Source: Zygnema cylindricum
Lineage: Eukaryota; Streptophyta; Zygnematophyceae; Zygnematales; Zygnemataceae
Direction: 5' to 3'
Assembly: GCA_037447655.1 (NCBI GenBank)
Contig: JBBHKE010002319.1
Coordinates: 1 to 64,000, forward strand
Length of the DNA: 64,000 nucleotides
Shown: positions 46,750-57,300 of the stretch, one piece after another
Numbering within the stretch: the stretch's first letter is position 1
How the letters are laid out: the number at the start of each line of letters is the position of its first letter
Translations under genes and position numbers: made by a program
The notes under the pieces: model-generated
The model's input: the letters and a program-made list of their open reading frames with translations, nothing else
What the model was told of the DNA's origin: nothing
Database searches by the model: none

Positions 46750-47212
46750 CAGAGGTCGCAAAAGTCAAAATTTTACATACCCGAAATCGACATTTTTTTT
46801 TTTTTCAAAATCTGAACACCCGATACCCGACCGAGTTATGTCACGCTCCTAAATTGTTAACCGTTGCCCGATACGCGTTTACTAAAATAACCGAAACTCG
46901 ATTTCTCGCGACTGCCCGTACCCGCTCGTACCCGAATATGTACAAAATTAATGGTACGTCTCCCTCATACCTTCCACGATACCAAGAGTGGAAATTACAA
47001 TAATGTTGGATAGTATGGACAGTACAAAACCCTCGATTTTTTTCGTTTTTTGCTTGCCCGACCATACCCGTTTTTTTTTTTTTTGTGAATCACCCACCCG
47101 AATCCAACCGGCCCCCAAAATTTGGCAGCCGAATCCGTTCTGGATCCGACGCGGGCGGTCGGGTAACGGTCAGGTACGGATTCGAGTACCCGATTGCGAC
47201 CGCTACAGTAGT
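46750..47212. mobile_element. hAT-like MITE, third copy of the CAGAGGTCGC family
   Basis: The left end is CAGAGGTCGCAAAAGTC and the right end is an eroded TTGCGACCGCTA. Internally it shares CGCGACTGCCCGTACCCG and TAACCGTTGCCCG blocks with the copies at 5.0 and 35.8 kb, in reverse orientation. No target duplication is recognisable. Confidence 0.65.
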
Positions 47213-48357
47213 ATAAGATAATTTCGGAGGTTCAAAAGTCGATGCGTCGTAATCACGATAATCGATCTGCATATATATTTTTAAATTACATATTTTTGGG
47301 TGTACAAAAGTACGAAAGATACAGAGTGTACGAAACGTAATTTGCGGAAGGTAATGAATGTACGGACTGTCCGCAAGTCAATATCGTCACATCGCGAAAT
47401 AGCGTTTCTCGGGGCCGTTCGATATCTCGTGACGAGACGTCGACTGTCGAGACCCCTAAAAAATCCATATCAATTATCAACAAAACCCGTTCGACATGCA
47501 ACAATATGACTTTGACATCTGCATTGACACAAACATGCCGACCAATTTTGAAGATCTGAATTGGTAATATTCTGCAGATTGACTTTATAACCTATTTTCC
47601 AATTCTTGAGATCATAGTATGTACTAGAATCCTCACAAGTCACGACAAAGTGAGATCACATTTGGAAATGTTTAGTCCTATCTGAGTGGAAAATCCTGTA
47701 TAGCCAGCACTGGACACAATTCACTTACCATAAAAAAGGCAAAACTGAAGATTGACAATTCCCCTCATTTGAAATCCATGCATTAATTTTAGTGCGGAAT
47801 GAAATAGACTTCAATTCGGACCTACAAATAAAACCAGGCGCAGCTTCTATTTTCTATTTTCTCATTCCGTCTATTCAAAAGTACATCTTTTCATGTTATC
47901 AAATGCAGTTCTACAAAAAAACTTTGTGCCCTGAAAAAGGTAGTTTGACTGCTAACCTTCATACTAACCAGTTTTTTGGTTACCTATCATAGTTTTTGTA
48001 TAAATGTTTACAATTTGAAATAGAAAACGAAATGAAACAAAAGGAATACACAAACAATTGACTTCCGACGTCCAAAAAAAGGACAAAAAGCCTCCGAAGC
48101 TTTTACCGCATACCATATTATCCGTTTATATACAAAAATGTACGAATTAGCAATTTCACTTACAATTGCACTAATTAGAAATCCTCACGATTTACCAATC
48201 ACCATCAAACGTTTTTAAGAACGCTCGAATTTTCTATGTCCCTCTTGTTATGTGACGTATTAAAACGTTGAACACCCGATTTAACCGATTAAAACCAACC
48301 ATACCGCCAGAAATGATAGGCACAGGTTACCAGTCAAACTTATGCTTATAATCCACA
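47213..48357. other. Intergenic, nothing recognised
   Basis: This is the downstream flank of the minus-strand aldo-keto reductase. It has no recognised gene or family repeat. Confidence 0.4.
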
Positions 48358-51300
48358 CTAAATGGTGTATTCCTTCAAAGACGGAGTTTCTATGTGTTTA
48401 TAAGTTGACAACAACATAGATTCCGCGTACCGTTCACCTGCGACATGACCAACAATATCACCGATCTCTTTCAATTCTTCTTTCGAAAGTTTAATCTTTA
48501 AAGCATCGATATTTTCCACTAAATGTTTAATTGAAGTGGTTCCCGGAATCGGGACGACATCTGAACCCTGATTTTGAACCCAAGCCAATGAGAGTTGGCC
48601 AGGTGTCACATTTCGGCTGTCCGCTTCAAATTTAAGCTTTTCATAAATGACTTTGTTTTTCTGCAGAGGGAACAAAAGATAGAAAAAGGCAGGGGGAGGG
48701 AAGAGAGAGGGAGGGAGGAGAGAGAGAGGGAGTAATTAAGAAATGGAGGGAGGGACGGAGGGAGGGATTGAGGGAGGAGAAAGAGAATGAAAGAAGTTAT
48801 ACAGGAATTAATGTTGACTTTTTGTTTAGTTTTTGAATAACATATTTATGTATGTCATTAAATATGTCGAGAGTGTACGTTACTGCCGGAGAGTATGTTT
48901 TTTTTTTCAAATCGCTTGATTTGTAGTTTTAGAGTTACTTCTTTTTAGTGCATTTATTTATTTATTTTTAGCACTTTTCTATTTTTTTTCCATGTTTTGT
49001 CATTATCTGGACTTCAATCAGCTTAAGAAAACAAGTAATAGAAGAGAAATGTACCTGATGACACCAAAAAAGAGAGAGAGGCAGAGAGAGGTAGGGACGA
49101 TGGGAGGGTGAGAGAGAGGCAGAGAGATAGGGAGAGAGGGAGAGGAAGAGGGAAAGAGAGTGAGTGAGTGAGGGAGGGAGTGAGGGAAGGGGAGGGAGGA
49201 GAGGGAGGGAGAGTGAGAGGAAGGGAGGGAGGGAGAGGCATGGAAAGGGAGGAAAGAGAGGGGGACAGAAAGAGAGGGAGTGAGGGAGCGAGGGAGAGAG
49301 AGCAAGGGAGCGAGGGAGAGAGAGAGAGGGAAAGGGGGAGAAAGCGAGAAAGAGAGAAATAACGAACAGGGAGCCCAAACCCAGTGTTCACAATTTTGCA
49401 GCCTCTCCATTTTTTTTTTTTTTTAAGGGGTAAAAAAAAAGTACCTCCAAATTTTCGGGCAGAAATCTCGGATAGCTTCCCGTCAAACGTCGGTCACTCG
49501 TTTCAAAACTTTTTAAATCGGTTTTTCCCGAAAAGAATCCTCTCCCGAGAGGACTATAGGCCACAATTCCTATACCTAACTCTCTGTAAAAATCAAAAAT
49601 AAACAAAAAAACAGAAAAAAAACATTTTCAAGAAATTAATAATAAAAGAGAAAAGAAAAAAGAACAAGAAGAATAAACGTTCCACTTTTTCCATTGTTTT
49701 GAACCGAAATCACTCAAAAAAAAAACACCCTTCTGAGAGGTTGATAGGGCAAGAGTCCTGTACCTAATTTATATATAAGCTGTTTTCAAATCTATATGAG
49801 ATTCTTGAGAAAGATTAAGGAGCTCAAGTTGGGATTGGGTACCGATAACCTTAAAATAGGATAGATGTTATATGAATTAACAAGAAGTGCTTGTTTTAAA
49901 AGTAATTGTAGATAAAACGGATGACAAATTAAAAATGTTGTAAATAAAATGGATAACAACCAAAAAATAATTGGATTAGAAGTACTAAGTAGTTTTTTCC
50001 AACAACTACACCGCGAATCGTAATTAGAGTAATGAAAAAATTAGAGTAAAAAAACAAAAAAAAACAATTAGAGTAATGAACTCTAATTTATGTGATAGAA
50101 CTTTTTCACAGAGGAAGTTTACTCTAATTTATTTAAGTACTCTATATTGGGTTATGTCGGCAATAAATTTCCGCGCTGAAATTATGAACACTAAATTACG
50201 TAGATGTACAGAATCTGTCAGTCCGTATAGTTTTGACGTCATTATGACGTTAGTATTATATGTCGCGCTGAATGTCAGCTGACGTTCACACTGACGACGA
50301 TGCTGTCGACGGACGAGAGTTATGCGAACGGCTTTTTTTCGATGTGATTAATTTTTCGTTCAGTGCGATTTCACGTGCGAGCGCGATTGTATTAAATCAT
50401 TATTTGTACCTTATTACTTAAAAAAGTACAGTTTTGCACGGTCGAACATCGTCCGTACTCCACACTATTTAAAACGAACCTATATTACAATTTTGTTACG
50501 CTAATTAAACTTACCTAAATTAGAATAATGAAAAAATTAGAATCATCTACTCTATTTGATGTAATAGAGTCGAAATTTCGAGCGACCGAATTAGAGTAAT
50601 TTACTCTAATTACGATTCGCGGTGTAGTGGTTTTTTTTCAGTAATTTGGTCGCTTGTTAAGGCTAATTGTTTTCCCACTTGTTTTCTTTTTTATTTGTTA
50701 ATCAAGATAGATATAATTTCATTTACTTCTAATATAAACATTTTTCGATTCGTTATTTAGTGTTTTAGACGTACAACAAACATCCAAAACCAGAGGACGG
50801 ACAAAAAGACAAACAGAAATAAAGTGTCAAAACAATAAAAAAGACAAAACAAAAATAGCTGGACACGAAACACAAAAACAGGTAAGATAAATGGGTTAAC
50901 GGTATAAATACTAAGTCATCTACAAATAAGTAGCGATGAACGGTACTAAGTATCGAGAACCAGTAATAAATCAATAATACCAATAAGTAGACATACATAG
51001 TAAATAAGTAGAAATAAGCAGCAAAAAATAAGTACAAAGACATTAACTAATAAGTAACCACGAATAATATATTGTTAATAGATTTTAGTGTTACGAACTA
51101 TATAGCGGTGGGGTTTATTTTAATGTCACCTATCCCAATTTAACTCCAACTGACGCAAACGATTTTCCCTCCCTTACCAAATTAGCGTTAACAAAAAAAC
51201 AATTAAATACTAACGATGCTATTTTATGCTTAAAGGGCCGAAAACAACGACACCAAAATTAGTGCTACCAGCGTTAATAACGATTCAAAGTAGTAGTATA

Positions 51301-52242
51301 ATTCAGGTGTAGTATAATTTATTTACCGGCAAAGTGGTACAATGTCTTCTTCCACATCTCGGGTCCACAACGACCATTCAATCTGAACCGCCGAAATTGG
51401 ATGGATGTGATGAGCTCTCCGGATGGTATCACAGCTGGCTTCTGCCAAGATAAGACAAAAAGGAGAGGGAGAGGGAGAGAAAGGGAAAGGAGAGAGGATG
51501 TGATGAGATGGTGGGACAGCTGGCTTCGGCCGAGATAAAACAAAAGAGAGGGAGAGGAGAGAGGAGAGAGGATGAGATGAGATGGCGGGACAACTGGCTT
51601 CTGCCCATAAAAGATAGAAAAGAGAGGAGAGAGGGAAGAGGTAGAGGTAGAAAAAAAAAACCTATATATCCTTAAACATGAAGTAATGAAAGATAAAATA
51701 AAAGAAAACGGGCATTATTTACCGGATAATCCAATATATTTCACTTTTCCCTCCAAAACTATTTTTTTCATTTCGCCGACCGAAACTTCGATAGGAACTT
51801 CCTTGTCCACTCTACAAAAAAAAAAAAAAGACAACAAAAAAGAATAAATAAATGAACAAAAGAAAAAAAAAGATTTGTACCAAATTTTCCAAATCTACTG
51901 TGTTTCAGAACTTCGGCTTTTTCTGATAAAAAAAAAAAAAGGTTAACAATGACAATATCAAAAGTAAACAGGGAGGTTTTTTGAAAAATATTTAGTTATA
52001 TTTATCATTTAACTTCATTTTTTTTTTTGGCTATAATTTCCCACCTGTGCATATAATACAAGTCAATATAATCCGTATTCAATCGTTTTAAAGAATTTTC
52101 GCAAGCTGCCCGAATATATTCCGGTCGGCCCGAAATTTTTAGACCCGAATCTCCGTGAATAATGCCAAATTTGGTGGCCAGTTGAACCTTTTCCCTGGAA
52201 ACAACCGATAAAAAACCAAACCAAAAGAAAATAAAAAACCTA

Positions 52243-52295
<53 letters not shown>

Positions 52296-52373
52296 AAAAA
52301 GAATGAAACCAAAAAAAACGAAACCGAAGAAAAACAAACCCAAAAACCGAAAGTCGAAAAAAAAACAAAACAA

Positions 52374-52408
<35 letters not shown>

Positions 52409-53078
52409 AAAAAAAAAAAAACAAAAAAAAAAATCAAAAAAATAACAAAAAAAACCATACCTCTGCCCTTTATCACTTCCCGGCCGACCGTTGGTGGAAG
52501 GGTCGTGAGATCCGGCGGTGTCAAACAATGTCACGCCGCGTTCTATGGTGCTCCGTAAAACGGAAACGGCCTCAGTTTCTGTTTTAGGAGATCCGTAACC
52601 CCAAGAAAATCCCATACCCCCAATCCTTGTTCGGATACCACAGGCCCTGAGGAGTGGGGGGGGGGAGGAGGAGGGGGGGGAGGGAGGGAGGGGGTCAGGG
52701 GAAGCGGAGGGGACAATGCGAAGGCGGGGATCTGCGCGGCGGCACGCCCGGCGCTTCTCAAATCCGTCAAATCCATCTGCATGGGGAATTAATATTGAAG
52801 ATTTTAATGGAATTAAAAAACTTATTTTAAATATTTTCAATAATGAGCAATATGTAAAAAAATATTAAATATTCCATTCAATAGGATAATATACAACAAA
52901 AAGTGGAATAAAGAAAGCGACAACTCAGGTTTGCTCGGGTTTCTGCCAAAAATCAGACAGTTCAAATTGAAATCAGCGCCCTCCGGTAAAAATGTTCAAA
53001 CAAACAAACTCATACTGAGTAAAAAAATCTTACCTGTGAACCTAATTTTAATCCCAACTTTAGAACCGGAAAAACCAT
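48358..53078 (-). CDS. Aldo/keto reductase (plant perakine reductase / auxin-induced PCNT115-like), exon 2 out of frame
   Basis: A NADPH-dependent carbonyl reductase of the family with a TIM-barrel fold. Minus-strand exons: 53078-53034 ([15 protein letters not shown]), 52646-52461, 52194-52045 ([18 protein letters not shown], ending [10 protein letters not shown]), 51811-51723 ([25 protein letters not shown]), 51441-51327 ([33 protein letters not shown]), 49583-49445 ([20 protein letters not shown]) and 48660-48358 ([25 protein letters not shown]). Catalytic Asp is seen in LFDTA of exon 2, catalytic Lys probably in LATKFG and His in YMHR. Exon 2 is 186 bases, but the flanking phases require 188, and its start reads in different frames. 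It is either a sequence error or a decaying gene. The other exons are intact. Introns carry GA-rich tracts, decoy acceptors and a MITE. Confidence 0.85.
48700..48790. repeat. GGGAGGGA-rich purine tract in the last intron
   Basis: An irregular GGGAGG/GAGAGG run lies on the plus strand just upstream of the last exon's acceptor. On the transcribed minus strand it supplies a long pyrimidine tract. Confidence 0.75.
49066..49360. repeat. 300-bp GA-rich tract in the last intron of the reductase
   Basis: A polypurine run of GAGAGGGAGG-type units with few interruptions. Ser/Leu/Pro-rich open frames on the minus strand here come only from the TCTCCC composition. Confidence 0.85.
50009..50624. mobile_element. 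TA-flanked MITE inside a reductase intron (616 bp)
   Basis: The termini are CACCGCGAATCGTAATTAGA and its inverse, with TA at 50007-50008 and 50625-50626. It is nearly the same length as, and closely similar to, 22104-22721, in opposite orientation. It lies in the intron between exons ending at 51327 and starting at 49583, so it is transcribed with the gene. Confidence 0.88.
51441..51650. repeat. Three tandem copies of a splice-acceptor segment in the reductase intron
   Basis: On the minus strand the real acceptor TTGGCAG|AAGCCAGCTGT (51441) is preceded by two related units. The nearer one is mutated (CGGCCGAAGCCAGCTGTCCC) and the further one keeps GGGCAGAAGCCAGTTGTCCC. GA-rich spacers of 60-80 bases separate them. 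Confidence 0.8.
52244..52292. repeat. (TA)n microsatellite
   Basis: A nearly perfect TA run of about 24 units in the second intron of the reductase, followed by an A-rich stretch to about 52455 with a pure A run at 52377-52406. Confidence 0.95.
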
Positions 53079-53083
53079 GCTTG

Positions 53084-53600
53084 AAAAAGATAAAAACAAA
53101 TAAATAAAAAAAAGACCGACCAAGCTTGTATTTTAACTAAACTTCGATCGAGTTAAGAAACGACAAAAAAAATAAAAAAATGAATTAGACTTGCAAACGC
53201 TTTTTTTTTGCTGGTTCCAAAAATCAAGCACTGGGTTTTTTTTTTTTTCTTTTACTTTTTGTTTTTTCCCTCACTGAAAGCAGAAATTTTTGCATGATGG
53301 GAAAAAGAAAATTTTAAATTTATCCCAACAAGCTGCAAACCGACAAAACAAAACGAGGACAAAAGGTACGGTACGGCACGACGAATCGTTTAACGATATT
53401 TGTTGGAAAAGTGCGTAACTATGTCGCTTCTGTACGATTGTGTACGACTCGAACTATTTGTTTTTTCAGTGCGATTTTATGTAGAAAAAATGAAAAATAC
53501 ATTGTGCAATTGCCAATTAGTCACACTATATACAGATGTACACCGTAGCCCAAAATTGGACATGTGGACTTGTATAAACTAGCGTAGATAATGTAATAAA
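53084..53600. other. Upstream flank of the aldo/keto reductase
   Basis: Contains the presumed promoter of the minus-strand reductase. No other gene was recognised. Confidence 0.4.
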
Positions 53601-53603
53601 GTA

Positions 53604-53821
53604 CACCGAGAATCGCTATTAGTCTTAATTGTTTTTTCGCCACATAAAACAACTTTTCTCCATACACACTTGTCGGATTATAGATCTGAGGGTTTCCATT
53701 GAAAGCCAAGATTCTCGCTTTCCCATTGGCGGTCTCCATGCGAAAATCGGACAAGTGTGCACGTAGAAAAGATGTTTTGAGTGGCGAAAACATTATCAGC
53801 ACTAAATAGCGATACACGGTG
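53604..53821. mobile_element. Foldback MITE of the TA-flanked family (218 bp)
   Basis: Ends CACCGAGAATCGCTATTAGT and AATAGCGATACACGGTG lie between TA dinucleotides. The arms match inward through TTTTTTCGCCAC/GTGGCGAAAA and ACACTTGTC/GACAAGTGT, so nearly the whole element can fold on itself. It lies between the divergent reductase and ORC6 genes. Confidence 0.85.
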
Positions 53822-53823
53822 TA

Positions 53824-54395
53824 GTAGTGCTAATAATGTCATTAAACTGGTAAATGTAACATCTAATTTCCTTGCAATAGTCGAGTCCAGTTGAATTTAA
53901 CGCCACGTACACATGCATTAACTGCTACTTTCGCAGTTTATTTCACTGTGGAACGGTACGGTAATACGCAGTTTGAAAATTCGTAGCTTCCGTAACGCAT
54001 GTCACAATTTCAAATTTCTCCCTCCAAAAATTCCTCCAAAAATGACGACCTCACTTTCCCTCCAAAACTCTTACCGCGCGGTTCCAAATATGAGAAAACG
54101 CAATTCTAGAATTTGTCTCAAGGCAAAAACTCAATCCAATGGCTGCAAAAGGCGGTTTCTTGCCCAGAATCTGTATCTGGTCAGATTAGTCACAAGCTTA
54201 TATCGCCTCTCATTCTCCACCAGATTCATATTCGACCAGCTCGTTTCTTTTCATTCTTTAAAACACATTTGTTGAATCAGCCTCATTTTCCTTCTCACTT
54301 GTCAGCAGGCGTACATTGCAATAGCTCCTTTCCTTTCATTCTTCAATACCGGCTCTATCAATTCACTAATAGCTAAATTTCCAATAAGAGCTGCC
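53824..54395 (+). other. 5' flank of ORC6
   Basis: The region upstream of the ORC6 start, which becomes more GC-rich towards the gene and probably includes promoter and 5' UTR. No TATA box was clear and no other gene is seen. Confidence 0.4.
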
Positions 54396-57300
54396 ATGGA
54401 AATGCAGTCACTTTGTCGCAAGCTAGGTCTGGAGCCTGTCCCGAAGGAGGTCCTCCGGAAAGCACAAGAACTTACTCGTTTATGTTCAGCTCGCTTCAAT
54501 TCAGCGTCTTTTGGAATTGTTAGTCCTTCCTCTCCTTCTTCTTCTTCCCTTTTCTTCTTCTTCTTGTTCTTCTTGTTTTTCCACTTTCTTCTTTTACTTC
54601 TCTCTTCTTTTTCTTACTTGTTCGTCGTCCTTCTTCCTGCTTCTTCCTTCCTTCTTCATTCCCTCTCCTTCCTTCCCTCCTTCTTCCTTCCTTCTTTCTT
54701 CCTTCCTTTTCCCTTCTTCCTGCTTTCTTCTTCCTTCTTCCTTCCTCCGTCCTTCCTTCTTCTTCTTCTTCTTCGTCTTTTTGCCATGGCATAAGTCGGA
54801 TGTCAAGATTCAATGATTACTGTATGATGATGCACAGACAGATGAAGTTCAATCTTGTATATTACACAGGAGAAATTCGGTTTCGTATATATAAGATGGA
54901 AGGCACAAAAAGCCACAGAAAGACGGATATCAGAAATTAAATATTTATTTTCAGAAAAAGACTGCTTTCATAAAAAATTGGCGCCTCCTGCGGTGCCTGT
55001 CCTTCCCAGTCGTCTATCTTTTATCATTCTTCCTCCTCGTTTATCTTTGTTCTAGCTCCAGTTCCACTGTTTATGGCTATTCAATGTACTATTCAATGTC
55101 CTTTGCCTTCTCTTGCATCTCATTCATTATGTTTTCCACCCCTCATTAAAATATCTGCTGTTTTCTTCTGTTCGCGTTTCTCTCTCCCTTACACATTCTT
55201 CTGGAAATTTTGTGGTTTTCCCTCTTTGCCGACTTTCGATTATACGGGAGATAGTACATGGCTAGTTCACAAAAAAATATTTTCCCTTGCAAAACTAAAG
55301 TAATGCTACTGTTAATGCGAGTTTCTGAACTGCCCTGACATGGCATGACCTTTTGTGACAAATGTAACGTTTTGCAGGGTGAGCTTCCTAAGTCAGTCAT
55401 ATGCGTGGAACTTGCCTGCACCACGTGAGTTGCCATCCCTTTCTCTACCACATTTGGAGTGGCATGTATTGTAATGTAAATGTAATCGCATTTATTGGCT
55501 GGCATTTAGCAATCCAACATTTGGATCTCGTCTGGAAGACTTGTACTTAAGCAGAAAACGTTTTGTCTGGTAAACTGAATGTTGGTATTTATGTTTATAG
55601 TATTTCAAATCCTGCAGTAAATTCTTTTAGGGCTTATGAGAGGCATTATCAATAATCTCAATACGGCTTCATCTGTGTCTATCATACTCAAGTTTGTTCA
55701 ATAAACGACTAGAACTTTATTAATCTGGCCTGCATCTTGCTAGTCCTCTGAAAACATTAAACTTATAGAACTTTCTATTGCACGCATCATAGCCGTTGAA
55801 CGCCTAATTTCTAAACAGTCCACTGTGGTAAGGTTAAGTAGCTGTCGTTGGTACGAGGAATATGCTGTTTATTGATTATTACTTACGTGGTTGATGGAAA
55901 AAGGATCTATGTTGGTAGTGTATACAAAGAATGTTGTAGTTTGGTTACCTCTAGCATTAAGAAGCATAATTCAAATTTATTGACTAGTGTTTGCCCCGAA
56001 TGTTCATCTAATCGTGTATTTGATGGTGGCTTAAGGGAGTGTGGAATGACTACATTATTGAGTCGTGTATTCACCTTTACAGGATAAAGCAGTTTGTTCC
56101 ACTAAATACTTCACATATTATAGCCAGACGACATGTGGGAACCCTGAAAAAGAAAAATTCGACGCAAAAAAACGGATTTTTATGCTAGTGATTGTCAATG
56201 ATAGAGAAATGAGATTGAAATGTATCATAATAAATTTCTGATCTTCCAATTTGATTGTATCCAATATAATCGTTTTTATAACAACCATGTATGCCGGAAG
56301 AGTGAGAAGATGTTCTCAGCAAGCTGTGAAACTCTTCCAGGCTGCAGATGTCGTTTGATCGGAAAAAGGCAATCAAAGTCACTGCTATGTCAGAGAAGGC
56401 CTATGTACGCTCCTCCACGATGATAAAAAACGCCTTAGACCTCAGGTAAGGAAGTCCTCCCCAGTCATGAATTTCCCTCCCCGGGGTCCATGCTTTTGGA
56501 ACTGAGAACTCATGTTTAAAGGTGCACGGTCCATTTTGCATTTGGTTATAACAACATGCCACTACAGTTGCATCAACAATTTGTTCTTGGTTGTATTATG
56601 GTGATTGTTTGCAACATTCCAAACATCAGTGCAGAAGCTGCCATAGTTTAATCCACTTGTGGTGGTCGGGCTCCATATCATGCAATTCCCCATGAAACTT
56701 CGCATGTTTTAATAATCTTCGCCTCCATTGGTGACATGTGCTTGCTAACATGATAATGGAAGAGTACTTTGTCCTTGTGGTTTATGGAAAATTTGATTCA
56801 ATTGCATCATGTCTGTAACAGCAGGTTTATGTTTTTCTAGAGCTTTTGTTGTCAGTGTCATTCATTGTCGGTGCCATTTGGTTGGTACATTATTTTTACA
56901 ACTTTTGGGAGCGGGAGATGGATAAGGAGAGGGAAAGAAAAAAATCTCTGAAAACAGAAGGCCTTTTATCTGTGTCTTTGCTTATTTAGTGATATCTTTG
57001 AAGCTGGTGCAGGCCTCAAGTGGACATTCGACATCTTGCTGTCCAGTTTGGATGTGTGCGATTGATTGGTCCCACGCAGAACACATTTGCCATGTAAGCT
57101 CCTGAACAAGTTCGTCTAAAGTGTTTTTATAGTGTTGCTCATTCATCTTGAGGAGCAGAAACGTATGTAAAACAATATCTCACCACCGAAAATGTGTCTG
57201 TGAGCTTCGAAGACAGCTGAATAAAAGAATGCAATTCAATTTTATTTTAGTAAACAGGTGTCTGTCACTATGGCAATATTTAATGACTGCCGTTTTACAC

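Noticed and set aside
49018-49410. Ser/Leu/Pro-rich proteins on the minus strand
   Set aside because: They come from a TCTCCC-rich intron tract of the aldo/keto reductase.
54511-54816. Ser/Phe-rich open frames after ORC6 exon 1
   Set aside because: They are translations of a CTTCTT tract in intron 1.
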